Source: Streptomyces wuyuanensis (GTDB taxonomy: Bacteria; Actinomycetota; Actinomycetes; Streptomycetales; Streptomycetaceae). Taken from it: a stretch of 56,280 nucleotides of DNA. Below the pieces are notes generated by a model. The model worked only from the letters and a program-made list of their open reading frames with translations, made no database searches and was not told the origin of the DNA. Shown piece after piece: positions 6,383-15,051 of this stretch. A program made the position numbers and the translations under genes. Where the stretch lies: the NCBI RefSeq assembly GCF_900103455.1, contig NZ_FNHI01000021.1:1-56280 (forward strand), read 5' to 3'. Every line of letters starts with the position of its first letter. The first letter of the stretch is position 1.

Positions 6383-6730
6383 TCAGACGCTCGTCGGCTT
6401 GGCCGGGGCGGGGGTGGGTGACACCTGCCCGCGGGTGACGAGTGCGAGGACGGCGAGGACGACGGCGTTGAGGGCGCCGACGGTTTCGGGTGCGGTCTCG
6501 AGCCCGTAGGCGGCGAGGAGGGCGACACCGGCGGCGACGAGTCCGGTGAACGCCGACGGGGCGACCGGCCTTGTGACGGCGGCGGTGGCGGCGGCGAACA
6601 CGGCGGACACGACGGCGACGATCGCACCAGCCTGCTCGGCGCTGAGGCCGAAGTTGAAGGACACGATCAGCGACAGGGCCGCTGAGACAGCAGCGATCAG
6701 GAGAGCCGGTTCACGGCCGAAGACCTTCAT
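6383..6730 (-). CDS. Holin
   Basis: 115 residues with three to four hydrophobic segments (about 8-28, 34-53, 60-78 and 84-100) and a polar Pro/Thr tail, placed directly after the amidase gene. It should make the membrane lesion that releases or activates the endolysin. The ATG at 6730 opens MKVFGREPALLIAAVSAAL. Confidence 0.8.
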   Translation of the reverse strand: MKVFGREPALLIAAVSAALSLIVSFNFGLSAEQAGAIVAVVSAVFAAATAAVTRPVAPSAFTGLVAAGVALLAAYGLETAPETVGALNAVVLAVLALVTRGQVSPTPAPAKPTSV

Positions 6731-6759
6731 GATGATCTCGATTCTCGGGAGGGGTGTGG

Positions 6760-7551
6760 CTACTCGGCGAGGCGGGCGGCGAGCTTGTCGGCGACGAGCT
6801 CGGCGAGGCGGTTCATCTGCGTGTCGGTGAGGCCCGTGGTTTCCAGGGCTTGGACGCGTGCGTCGATGTCTCCGACGATCTGGCTCATCTCGCGGCCGTC
6901 GTCGGCCTTGCTCCGCCAGGCGAGCAGGCCGAGGTTGTCGTAGAGCCGCTGGATCTTCCAGTGGAGGTAGGTGAGCTTGTCGTCCTGCTCCTTGGTCAGA
7001 GCCATGTCGGGGGCCTCCTGTGCGGGCGGCGTGGTGGGTGTGCTGGCTGGGCGGGGTGCGCCTTTCTGGACCCAGGCGTACAGCGGTTCTCCGGGGCAGG
7101 CGGTGGCGTAGCCGTCGCGGTGCCCGCCGAGCCACGTCCCGGCAGGGCCTTCCTTGCGGCAGTAGTCGATGGCGTCCCGGCCGCCGTGGAGTTGGTCGTC
7201 GGTCGGCTTGGTCAGGCCGGACGATCCGACGAGGAAGCAGACCGCATAGTCCTGCTCGTTCAGGCTGGTGTTGCCGTTCGCGGAGTTGCGGCGCTTCAGG
7301 CCGCGGCCTTCGTACACGTAGCCGTGGGTGCAGACCAGGAACGAGTAGCCAATGTCGGACCAGCCGTTGCCGTCCATGTGGGAGTCCTGCAGCTTGCGCA
7401 CGTAGGCGGCGCACGCGGTGTGCGGACGGTCTTCGTAGGCGCTGCCGAGGTAGTGCACCTTCACGCCGCGGCGGGCGCGGGAGTACAGGGTGGCGCCGCC
7501 CGGGGTGCGGTATGGACGCGCACCCCATTCGGCGCGAGAGACAAGCTTCAT
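6760..7551 (-). CDS. Endolysin: N-acetylmuramoyl-L-alanine amidase (PGRP type)
   Basis: 263 residues. The PGRP/amidase_2 domain covers about 3-160; likely zinc ligands are His33 (KVHYLGS), His144 (GGHRDGY) and Cys152 (ATACPGE). It should cut the amide bond between muramic acid and the stem peptide. A Pro/Thr linker (165-181) joins a helical domain (183-263). A second start, Met183, has AGGAGG eight bases upstream, so the C-terminal domain may also be made alone. The ATG at 7551 with GAGGGG before it is preferred to the GTG at 7557. Confidence 0.92.
   Translation of the reverse strand: MKLVSRAEWGARPYRTPGGATLYSRARRGVKVHYLGSAYEDRPHTACAAYVRKLQDSHMDGNGWSDIGYSFLVCTHGYVYEGRGLKRRNSANGNTSLNEQDYAVCFLVGSSGLTKPTDDQLHGGRDAIDYCRKEGPAGTWLGGHRDGYATACPGEPLYAWVQKGAPRPASTPTTPPAQEAPDMALTKEQDDKLTYLHWKIQRLYDNLGLLAWRSKADDGREMSQIVGDIDARVQALETTGLTDTQMNRLAELVADKLAARLAE
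7003..7019 (-). promoter_or_regulatory. Internal ribosome binding site and start in the endolysin gene
   Basis: On the minus strand AGGAGG (complement of 7014-7019) stands eight bases before an in-frame ATG (7005-7003). Translation from here would give the 81-residue C-terminal helical domain. Other phage endolysins use such internal starts to make wall-binding subunits that assemble with the full-length enzyme. Confidence 0.6.
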
Positions 7552-7569
7552 GGACACCCCTCAGAGCGG

Positions 7570-8988
7570 TCAGCCCAGGGCGGGCTGGGAGTCGATGGTG
7601 ACGGAGGCCGCGGGCACCCAGTAGCCGGTGAGTGCTCCGGCGGTGATCTGGAACATGGGCCTGCCGTTGACGATGGCCCGGCGGTCGGCCGGGGCGTTCG
7701 ACGGGTTCGCGAACGACACGGCCTTGACGCTGGTGACGGTGCCGTCGGCGGAGACCTTGTACGTGTCGACGGGCACGCTGCCGCCGGGGAACGTGACCGT
7801 CCTGTGCGGCCGGAACAGGGTCGCCAGGTGGATGCCCCGCAGCCACGCTTTCGACCAGTTCTCGCCGACCCACCAGCCCGTGTAGGCGCCCGCGGAGATG
7901 AGGTAGTAGATGCCGCGGCCCTGGATCCGGCGTCGCATGCTCGTCGGGGCCTGCGTGTCGCTGGAGAAGGAGACGCTCTTCGACTCGAGCTCGGCGTCGT
8001 TCTTCCCGGACACCCACGCGCCGGATGCGGCGGTGTCGAACCGGTACAGGGTGTGGCTGCCCGCCTCGAACTGGATCGTGCCGGCGACCCCGGGCGCGGG
8101 GAAGTCGTCGACGAGGCGCTCGGTGTCGTCGGCGAAATCCGGGGAGCCGGTCTGCCAGTGCAGCTGCGAGAACAGGTTGATGTGGTGCTGGTGGTAGGTC
8201 GGGGCGGGGATGCGGTGCGTCTGGCAGTAGAAGCTGTGCCACTTGCTGTTCCGTAGCAGCGGGAAGTAACGGGCCATCGTCGTGGCGGACGCGTCGTACA
8301 GGTCCGCCGCCGTCTGGGAGCCGGTCGCGCAGTAGTAGTCGTACAGCCCGAACATCGCGAAGATCATGCCGTTGTACGTGTAGTCCCCGGTGCCCGGCTG
8401 GTCGCCGGGGTACTCCTGGATCCACAGGTAGCCCGCGTCGTCGACGTTCACGCACCACGGGTACGCCTCGTCGTGCACCAGCAGCGATGCGAGGGCCCCG
8501 TCCGCGGCGGCCATGTAGCGGGCCTGGTCCTCCGCGCACACCTCGGCCAGTCCGGCGAGCTGCACGAACAGGCTGATGATTTCGCCCTGTGCCATGCCCG
8601 AGTACCAGGGGGCGGTGTAGTCGACGCCGGTGTGGACGGAGTGGGCGAAGTCGAAGCCGTAGGGGAACCACCAGGCGCCGCGGGCTTCGTCGTGCATCGC
8701 GATGAGCCGCCCGGCCTGAGCCCGCGCCCGCTCCAGGAACACCGCCCGCCGTGCCGGATCCGTCTCCGTGCGATAGCTGGTGATACAGCCCAGCCCGAAC
8801 TGGGCCTGGCCCACCGGATGGTCGTAGCCGACCGTCCCGCCGTCCGGGTAGTACAGGTACTCGCCCTGCGCGTTCAGACGGTACGGCCCGGAGCTGGGCG
8901 ACACGTTCGCCCAGGCGACGGGACGGTCACGCCACGGCCGCATCGCCTCCGGCAGATCAGTGACGAGCCGATAGCCGGCCTGATTCAT
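7570..8988 (-). CDS. Tail-associated protein with glucuronyl C5-epimerase-like domain
   Basis: 472 residues. The central part resembles the C-terminal catalytic domain of heparosan/heparan glucuronyl C5-epimerases: PWYSGMAQGEIIS (about 127-139) corresponds to the PW-SAMAQGE-IS signature, and a THY-HI-like segment TYHQHHINLFSQL comes near 265. The C-terminal 150 residues are beta-rich with two related repeats (YYLISAGAYTGWW and MFQITAGALTGYW). Its place among minor tail genes before the endolysin suggests a receptor-binding or surface-glycan-handling virion protein. Whether it is an active epimerase is unknown. GGAGG before the ATG at 8988 sets the start. Confidence 0.75.
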   Translation of the reverse strand: MNQAGYRLVTDLPEAMRPWRDRPVAWANVSPSSGPYRLNAQGEYLYYPDGGTVGYDHPVGQAQFGLGCITSYRTETDPARRAVFLERARAQAGRLIAMHDEARGAWWFPYGFDFAHSVHTGVDYTAPWYSGMAQGEIISLFVQLAGLAEVCAEDQARYMAAADGALASLLVHDEAYPWCVNVDDAGYLWIQEYPGDQPGTGDYTYNGMIFAMFGLYDYYCATGSQTAADLYDASATTMARYFPLLRNSKWHSFYCQTHRIPAPTYHQHHINLFSQLHWQTGSPDFADDTERLVDDFPAPGVAGTIQFEAGSHTLYRFDTAASGAWVSGKNDAELESKSVSFSSDTQAPTSMRRRIQGRGIYYLISAGAYTGWWVGENWSKAWLRGIHLATLFRPHRTVTFPGGSVPVDTYKVSADGTVTSVKAVSFANPSNAPADRRAIVNGRPMFQITAGALTGYWVPAASVTIDSQPALG

Positions 8989-9054
8989 GAGCCCTCCGGG
9001 CATGAGAAAACCCCGGCCAACAGGCGCGGGGCGGGAGAAGTATGGGCGGGTGGG

Positions 9055-9612
9055 TCAGGCGGTACGGCGGACCACGATGTACGAGCCGGCCACCACCGTC
9101 GTGGCCGTAGCCGAGCTGGCGTTCTGCGCCCACCGCATCTGGACCGTGCCGGCCGTACTCGAGGTGACCACGTAGAGGATCTCCTCGACGAAGGACAGCT
9201 GTCCGGTGGAGAAGACGCCGTAGTTGATCTCCGTGCCGAAGCTGTTGGTCAGGCCGCTCGCCCTGGTGGTCGTGTCCGCTGTCGACGTCGCTGAGGACAC
9301 GGCGGGCCCGGAGGAGAACCGCTGCCCGGTGCAGCCTGCGGGCAGGGTCCACGCCATCTTGAAGTCGCTCGACGCCGCGCCGTTCACGGCGATGCGCACG
9401 ATGATCTCGTACTCGGAGTTGGCGAGCACCGACACCAGCAGGTGGTTGTCGTTCTGCAGCGTCGTCGAGCTGGCGACGGACTCGTCAGCGGTCTTGTGGA
9501 CGTAGTCGACGTCGGCGATCAGCGCGTTCATCTGGTCGCGGATCTCCGCGTTCATCAGCGCCGCGGTGACGGTCTCACCGACGACCCACGTGCGGGGGCT
9601 AGCCAGAGGCAC
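9055..9612 (-). CDS. Minor tail protein
   Basis: 185 residues starting MPLASPRTWVVGETVTAALMN, an N-terminus I know from tail-tip proteins of Streptomyces phages. A short helical segment (about 18-40) leads into a beta-rich domain with a Thr/Ser/Gly-rich surface, as in a small trimeric fibre head. It lies between the tip proteins and the epimerase-like gene. Confidence 0.7.
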   Translation of the reverse strand: MPLASPRTWVVGETVTAALMNAEIRDQMNALIADVDYVHKTADESVASSTTLQNDNHLLVSVLANSEYEIIVRIAVNGAASSDFKMAWTLPAGCTGQRFSSGPAVSSATSTADTTTRASGLTNSFGTEINYGVFSTGQLSFVEEILYVVTSSTAGTVQMRWAQNASSATATTVVAGSYIVVRRTA

Positions 9613-9616
9613 GTGC

Positions 9617-10090
9617 TCACCCCCTCCTCATCGAGTTCTGCAGGTCCTGTTCGGCCTGCTGCTTCAGCGTGATCGGCGGCCGCGGGCGGGGCCGGTTGTA
9701 GGCGGTGTCGTCACTGGCCCACCAGAACCGGCGGGCCTTGAGCGGCTCACCGGCCACGAGCCCTTCCACGGCGGCGACGTCGTCGGGGAACCGCAGCGTG
9801 GTCCAGACGCCGGGCTGACAGCCCACGCACCAGAACCGCGGGTCGGCCGGGGACACGACCTGCGCCGACAGGCACACAGGGCACTGGGCCACCCACCGGC
9901 CGGCATCCACCCGCGCGATGAGCAGCGCGTCAGGGTCCACCCCGTCCGGCCGTGGGAGGCCACGCTTCTCCATGTTCTCCAGGTAGGCGATGACCCGCTC
10001 CGCCGGGGGGATCAGGTCCCATGCGTCTGGCCGGAGCGGCGGCGCCGGGGCGTAGAAGTCCTCCGCCCTCGACACGATCGGCACGGCCAT
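9617..10090 (-). CDS. Tail-region protein with zinc ribbon
   Basis: 157 residues with CPVC (about 76-79) and CVGC (about 92-95), a zinc ribbon, between a helical N-terminal half and a proline-rich C-terminus. The ATG at 10090 follows GAGGGGG by five bases. It sits in the minor tail cluster; whether it is in the virion is unknown. Confidence 0.6.
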   Translation of the reverse strand: MAVPIVSRAEDFYAPAPPLRPDAWDLIPPAERVIAYLENMEKRGLPRPDGVDPDALLIARVDAGRWVAQCPVCLSAQVVSPADPRFWCVGCQPGVWTTLRFPDDVAAVEGLVAGEPLKARRFWWASDDTAYNRPRPRPPITLKQQAEQDLQNSMRRG

Positions 10091-10101
10091 GCGTCCCCCT
10101 C

Positions 10102-12420
10102 TCAGTACGCCAGGCGCGTGGTCTGGTCGAGCTGGCTGTAGTCCGAGCTGTTCAGGACCCACACGGTGTCGGTCTCTGTCCGGCTGACGTGGAAGTTGAT
10201 GTAGTGCTGGTGGCGTCGAAGGGTTCGGGTGATGCCCTCGATCGTGACGGTGGCGCTTGAGGCTGCGGCCTCGTCGGGGAGGTCCGTCACCTCGAGCACT
10301 GTGGACACGTCCGCGTCGAGCAGTGCCCGGTAGGTGGCGAGCGGCAGCGTGTATGAGTCAACGGGGACTTGCCGCATCTCCGGCGGCGGGTCGGCGAACC
10401 GGTTGACCAGCCAGTTCGCCGCGTCCACGACTTCGTTGTCCGTCTCCTTCACCAGCGTGATCGACTGCGGGTACTGGCCGTAGGCATCGATGCTGGCCTG
10501 GTTCTTCACGCGCTGTGTCGCCCCACCCGGCCTGGTGGCGGTGACGAGGTTGATGAGCTTCTGGTCGTCGTCGTCGAAGCGGACCTCGGCAGTATCGAGG
10601 TCCGGATACGACAGGGTGATGGAGGCGCTCGGGTTGTAGCGGACGTCGCGGGACTGCAGGATCACGGCACCACTCGCCCGGTCGGCAACGAGGATGCCGC
10701 CCTCAGCCAGGGCCACCTCCTGCAAGTGCGAGAGGGGCGACCCGCCAAGCCCGGCCTGGGATCCGATACCGCCGAACGTCCCGCCCGTCGCCGTCACCGA
10801 CGCGCCGACGTAGGACGCGATCCGGGCGGCGCGCACGTCGCCGTTCTCCCCGACATGCCTGGTGGTGCCGGTGGTGTAGTGCGCCACGTACTGGGCGACG
10901 TCGCCGGACGGGCCCGGGGCGTAGAACGCCAGGTGCGACAACTGGCCGGTCCAGAGTCGCCCGTTCGCCCACGAGCCGACGGTCAGGTGCCGGAGCCGGA
11001 ACATCGAGTCGACGCCGACGCTGTACGCCACGCCGTCGACCCAGACGTTCCCAGCCTCTTCGTCGTACACGAAGTGATGGTGGACGCCGTTCGCCAGGTT
11101 CCCGGTCGCCGGCGCGGAGGAGGTGAGCGTCTCACCCGTGCGAGTGGACTGGATCTGGAACTCGCCGCTGCTGTTGAGGCTGAACACGATTTGGTAGCGG
11201 TTGTCGGTGGAGGTCAGGCCGCAGATGACGCGGTTGTTCGTGCTGGTGGAGAACCAGCCCTCGACGAAGATGAACGCCGACGACGACTCGGTCTCGAAGT
11301 CCTGGCCCAGGTCGCCCGTCAAGAACTGCCCGTTCGAGGCGTCGACGGGGGTGAGGGACAGCGCGCCCTGCCCGTCCGGGCCAGAGTCTGCGCCGCCGCC
11401 GAACGACAGCTCGCCGCCGCTACCGACCGCCGTGGTGCCGAGCGGTCCGGCCGTCGTGCCGGACAGGTCCCCGGCCGCGTCACTGTCCGACGCCTCGGTC
11501 AGCGGGTAGTAGCCGAGCGGCTCGTCGAGGAGAACCTCCTCGGACAGCATCGTCTCCAGCTGCCCCTTGCTGAGGATCTTGAACACGTCCGTCGCGGTGA
11601 TGCTGGCAGTGGCGTGCAGGCCGGTCCACTGCGTGGGCCAGGCGTTGACGCCGCCGAAGAACAGGCCGTGGAACTGCGCGCCGTCCGAGTCGAACGTCGT
11701 TGCGCTGCTCCCCTCCTCGAGCTGGACTGCGTCGATGTAGGCGATGTCGCCGGCACCGGTCGGGGTCTGCGGATTGATCCGCAGCTGGAGACTGGGCTCG
11801 GTCGCGGCGAACGTGCAGGTGATCCGCTCCCACGCGTCGTTCAGGGTGGAGTACGAGCCGAACGCGTAATCCGTGCCCGTCGACCGGGCGGCCATCTTCA
11901 GCCGCACCGACTGATCCCCCGCCGGGACGTACACGTAGGCCGACGCGGTGTATGTGGTGCCGACGTCCAGCCCGTACACGTCGATCCGCACGGACTGCGA
12001 TCCGACCGCACCCCAGGTGCAGCGCATCGACCCCGTGCCGTCGTGCACCGGGCTGGTCACCCGCGCAATCGCCGGGGTGCCCGACGACGACCAGCCGGAT
12101 GTGTCCGTCTCAAAGCCAGTATTGGTGATCAGGTTCTTCGCGGTGGTGATCTCACGCACCCGAATGGGCACGCCCTTCTTCACGTTCGGGTAGTACGGCG
12201 ACGCCGACCGTCCCGCAGTCAGCGCACCGTCCTCGTTGTCCAGCGTGAGCGAGCAGCTACTCGGCTGCGTCTCGGACTGCTCGTCGTTCGCGCCGCGGTT
12301 GCTGATGCTGATGCCGCGACTGACGATGTCGACCCGCTGCGTCACCTCAGTCCACGTGATCGACGCGACCGGGGTGGTGACCGTCGACCCGAACCCGAGC
12401 TCCACCACCAGCCGCGCCAT
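10102..12420 (-). CDS. Large minor tail protein with carbohydrate-binding-like and LamG-like domains
   Basis: 772 residues, directly after the tape measure. The N-terminal 90 residues resemble phage baseplate/distal tail modules. Residues about 96-240 look like a CBM4/9-type jelly roll (NLITNTGFETDTSGW). About 330-510 looks like a LamG/concanavalin domain. The C-terminal 200 residues return to a tail-hub-like fold. Such a protein probably forms the tail tip and may bind cell-surface sugars. Confidence 0.8.
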   Translation of the reverse strand: MARLVVELGFGSTVTTPVASITWTEVTQRVDIVSRGISISNRGANDEQSETQPSSCSLTLDNEDGALTAGRSASPYYPNVKKGVPIRVREITTAKNLITNTGFETDTSGWSSSGTPAIARVTSPVHDGTGSMRCTWGAVGSQSVRIDVYGLDVGTTYTASAYVYVPAGDQSVRLKMAARSTGTDYAFGSYSTLNDAWERITCTFAATEPSLQLRINPQTPTGAGDIAYIDAVQLEEGSSATTFDSDGAQFHGLFFGGVNAWPTQWTGLHATASITATDVFKILSKGQLETMLSEEVLLDEPLGYYPLTEASDSDAAGDLSGTTAGPLGTTAVGSGGELSFGGGADSGPDGQGALSLTPVDASNGQFLTGDLGQDFETESSSAFIFVEGWFSTSTNNRVICGLTSTDNRYQIVFSLNSSGEFQIQSTRTGETLTSSAPATGNLANGVHHHFVYDEEAGNVWVDGVAYSVGVDSMFRLRHLTVGSWANGRLWTGQLSHLAFYAPGPSGDVAQYVAHYTTGTTRHVGENGDVRAARIASYVGASVTATGGTFGGIGSQAGLGGSPLSHLQEVALAEGGILVADRASGAVILQSRDVRYNPSASITLSYPDLDTAEVRFDDDDQKLINLVTATRPGGATQRVKNQASIDAYGQYPQSITLVKETDNEVVDAANWLVNRFADPPPEMRQVPVDSYTLPLATYRALLDADVSTVLEVTDLPDEAAASSATVTIEGITRTLRRHQHYINFHVSRTETDTVWVLNSSDYSQLDQTTRLAY

Positions 12421-12423
12421 CCC

Positions 12424-15051
12424 CTACCCCCTCTCGAAGTTCAGCGGGCCGCCGCCGTTGTTCCGCTTGAACGCAGTCAGCACCCGCTCAACCTCACGGC
12501 CCGCGGCCATCGCGTCGATCGGACCGGCAATCGTGACCGGGGCGTGAATGATGACCGTCCGCCCCCCGCCGCCCCCAGTCATCGCCGAAGCCCTCGGCGC
12601 GGGCACAGCCGCCATAGCGGGACTGAACTGGCCGGCGTTGATAGCCCGCAGTAGCGGCAGGTGCCGCTTGGTTTGCCGGGCGTTGACGACGAACTCGTTG
12701 TCGGACAGGCGGGTGGGGATGCTGTCGGACGTCTCCGTACCCGGCCCGCGAACGAGACCACCGCGGGACCGCCACAACTGCTTCTGGACCTTCTCCTCCA
12801 CCGTCCGCAGAACCGTCGTGATCGTGGTCGTGGCGATCTTCCCGTTGATGCTGTTGAGCCGCCGGTTCGCCTCGGCGACCGCGTCCCGCAACTGCTGAAT
12901 CTCCGCCCGGATCTTGCCCTGCTTGTCGAGCGGCGCCTTACGGAGACGCTCCTGCGCGTCCTTCAGTTTGGCCTTCAGGTCGTCCGAGTTGGCCTTGAGT
13001 CGGGCCGTCTTGTCCGGCGTGCGGAGGATCTGATCCGCCAGAGCCTTGGCCTGCGCCCGCGTCAGCCCCATACCGCGGGCCGACTTCTCCAGCTCTCCAC
13101 GGCCGCGCTGGTAGACCTTCATGGCCTGTTCCCAGCTGCCCGTCTCGATGTACTTGGCCTCGACCGCCTTCATCGTCGTGGCAGCGATGGCGTCGAGGGC
13201 GGCGTTGTTCGCGCGGCCCTTCTCGGTGTTCTCGTTGAGGGTTTTGCCGTTCTCCTTGAGCGCAGCGTTCGCCGCGTCGATCGCGGCCTCCATCGCACGC
13301 ACGTCACCGCGGGACTGGAGCACCGTCTGGTTGAGAGCATGCACCGACTGCTGGAGCCCGGCGACACCCTGCTGCAGCGCCTTCAGCTTCCCCTGCGTGG
13401 CGACGGCCTGGTCACCGAACGCGCCCATCGCGCGGGCCGCGATCTCCTGCTCGATCTTCGCTGCGGCCACCGCATCCCGGTAGGCCGGGAACAAGGCAGC
13501 GATCTCGCTGGCGGTGGCACCGTTGGCCTTCAGTGCCTCCGTGAACGAGGCCATGTTCTCAGCGGCCTGATCGGCGTAGCCGGAGTTCACCAGCGCAGCC
13601 AGAGCCTGGTCGACCCCAGCGAAGTCCTCCTTCACCGCACCGAACGACTTGGCCCCGCGGGTGAGATCGTTGAGCTTCGGGGCGAGCAGATCGGCCGCCT
13701 TGCCCATCGGGGCAAGAGCCAGCCACGGCTCCGCAGCCTTCAGCCCCTCGGACTCGATCCGCAGCTGCCGGAACTTCGCGCCGAGCCCTTCCATGCTGCC
13801 GAACGTCTTAGCCAGCTCCCCGCCGAACTTGCCCGTCTCGGCCAGGTTCTTCAGCGCCGTGCCGAGCCGGTCGACGTCTGGTGGCGCGCCGCGCGCCTTC
13901 TTCGCCAGTTCGTCCACGGCCATCGCCGCGATACCGAGGACGGCCAGCGCGGCGCCGGCCTTCTGCAGGGCGGTGAACCGCTGCGTCAGCCCGGCCACCG
14001 CCGTGCTGACACCGCCGAAGCGGGCCGAGCGGACGAACGTCGCTACGTTCCCCGCCGCAGCGGCAGCGGCCGTACCCACGGCGGCGAACGCCGCGCCCCC
14101 GAGCTTGATCAGCTTGAACGCGATCGCGACCTGCAGCAGCGTCGTCACCAGCCCGGACGGCACAGCCGCCGCCAGCTGAGTCAGGGCATTGACGACCTCG
14201 AGCATCCCGACGCCGACATCCGCGCCAGCAATGAGCAGGTTCGTCAGCGATTCGCCGATGTTCTTCAGCGTGTCGGCGACCAGCGGCCCGTTCGCGCGGG
14301 CGTAGTCCATGAACGCGTCCACGCCACCCGAGACCTTGCCGGCGTCGAGGTTCTCGATCAGGCGGACGATGCCAGAGTTGACGCGGGCCAGGGAACCGCG
14401 GGAGAAGTCCGAGAACTTCTCCACCAGCCGATCGAAGCCAGGCGACTCCATGCCGCCGGCCAGGAGCGTCACCATCCGGTCCAGCTCGGCGCTCGTGCCC
14501 TTCACCAGCGGCGTCAGCTTCGGCAGCAGGTTCCCCGCCACCGCCAGGCCCTTGGTGAACGGGGCCATCGTGTCCTGCGCGAGGCTGTCGCTCCAGTCCT
14601 TGTACTCGTCCTTCAGGACGGACATGGCGGCAGCCGCGGTGCGGGTCGCGGGCGGCAGCTTCATCATCTGCCGCGTGTACTCCATCTGCGCCTCAACAGC
14701 ATCAGCCGACCGGGCGCCACTCTCCTCTACGGCGTCGGTGTACTTCTTCTCCGCCTCGGCCGCCTCGCCCATCGCCTTGACCTGAGGGCCCAGCGCCGCC
14801 GCGTACACGCCGACCGCGACACCCGCCGCCGCCGTTGCAGCGGCGAGAGGCGCCATCGCCGCCGCGGCGGGAATAGCGGCCGGGGCGAGGGACAGCACCG
14901 AGCCCCGCAGCTGCTCCATGGCCTTGGAGCCCTTGTCGTCGACCTCGCCCAGTCGGCGCTGCAACCGGATGGCCGAGTCGCCCGCCCGGTTCAGCACGTC
15001 GGACAGTCGGTCGCGTCCGTCCAGGATGAACGTCAGGCGGCTGCTCGCCAT
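12424..15051 (-). CDS. Tail tape measure protein
   Basis: 875 residues, Ala-rich and mostly helical, with hydrophobic stretches at about 53-90 and 285-345 and long coiled coils at 540-720. It is the longest gene of the element and lies right after the frameshifted tail chaperones. By the usual rule of about 0.15 nm per residue it would set a tail near 130 nm. The start is the ATG at 15051, which shares one base with the stop of the chaperone extension (TGATG). Confidence 0.95.
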   Translation of the reverse strand: MASSRLTFILDGRDRLSDVLNRAGDSAIRLQRRLGEVDDKGSKAMEQLRGSVLSLAPAAIPAAAAMAPLAAATAAAGVAVGVYAAALGPQVKAMGEAAEAEKKYTDAVEESGARSADAVEAQMEYTRQMMKLPPATRTAAAAMSVLKDEYKDWSDSLAQDTMAPFTKGLAVAGNLLPKLTPLVKGTSAELDRMVTLLAGGMESPGFDRLVEKFSDFSRGSLARVNSGIVRLIENLDAGKVSGGVDAFMDYARANGPLVADTLKNIGESLTNLLIAGADVGVGMLEVVNALTQLAAAVPSGLVTTLLQVAIAFKLIKLGGAAFAAVGTAAAAAAGNVATFVRSARFGGVSTAVAGLTQRFTALQKAGAALAVLGIAAMAVDELAKKARGAPPDVDRLGTALKNLAETGKFGGELAKTFGSMEGLGAKFRQLRIESEGLKAAEPWLALAPMGKAADLLAPKLNDLTRGAKSFGAVKEDFAGVDQALAALVNSGYADQAAENMASFTEALKANGATASEIAALFPAYRDAVAAAKIEQEIAARAMGAFGDQAVATQGKLKALQQGVAGLQQSVHALNQTVLQSRGDVRAMEAAIDAANAALKENGKTLNENTEKGRANNAALDAIAATTMKAVEAKYIETGSWEQAMKVYQRGRGELEKSARGMGLTRAQAKALADQILRTPDKTARLKANSDDLKAKLKDAQERLRKAPLDKQGKIRAEIQQLRDAVAEANRRLNSINGKIATTTITTVLRTVEEKVQKQLWRSRGGLVRGPGTETSDSIPTRLSDNEFVVNARQTKRHLPLLRAINAGQFSPAMAAVPAPRASAMTGGGGGRTVIIHAPVTIAGPIDAMAAGREVERVLTAFKRNNGGGPLNFERG

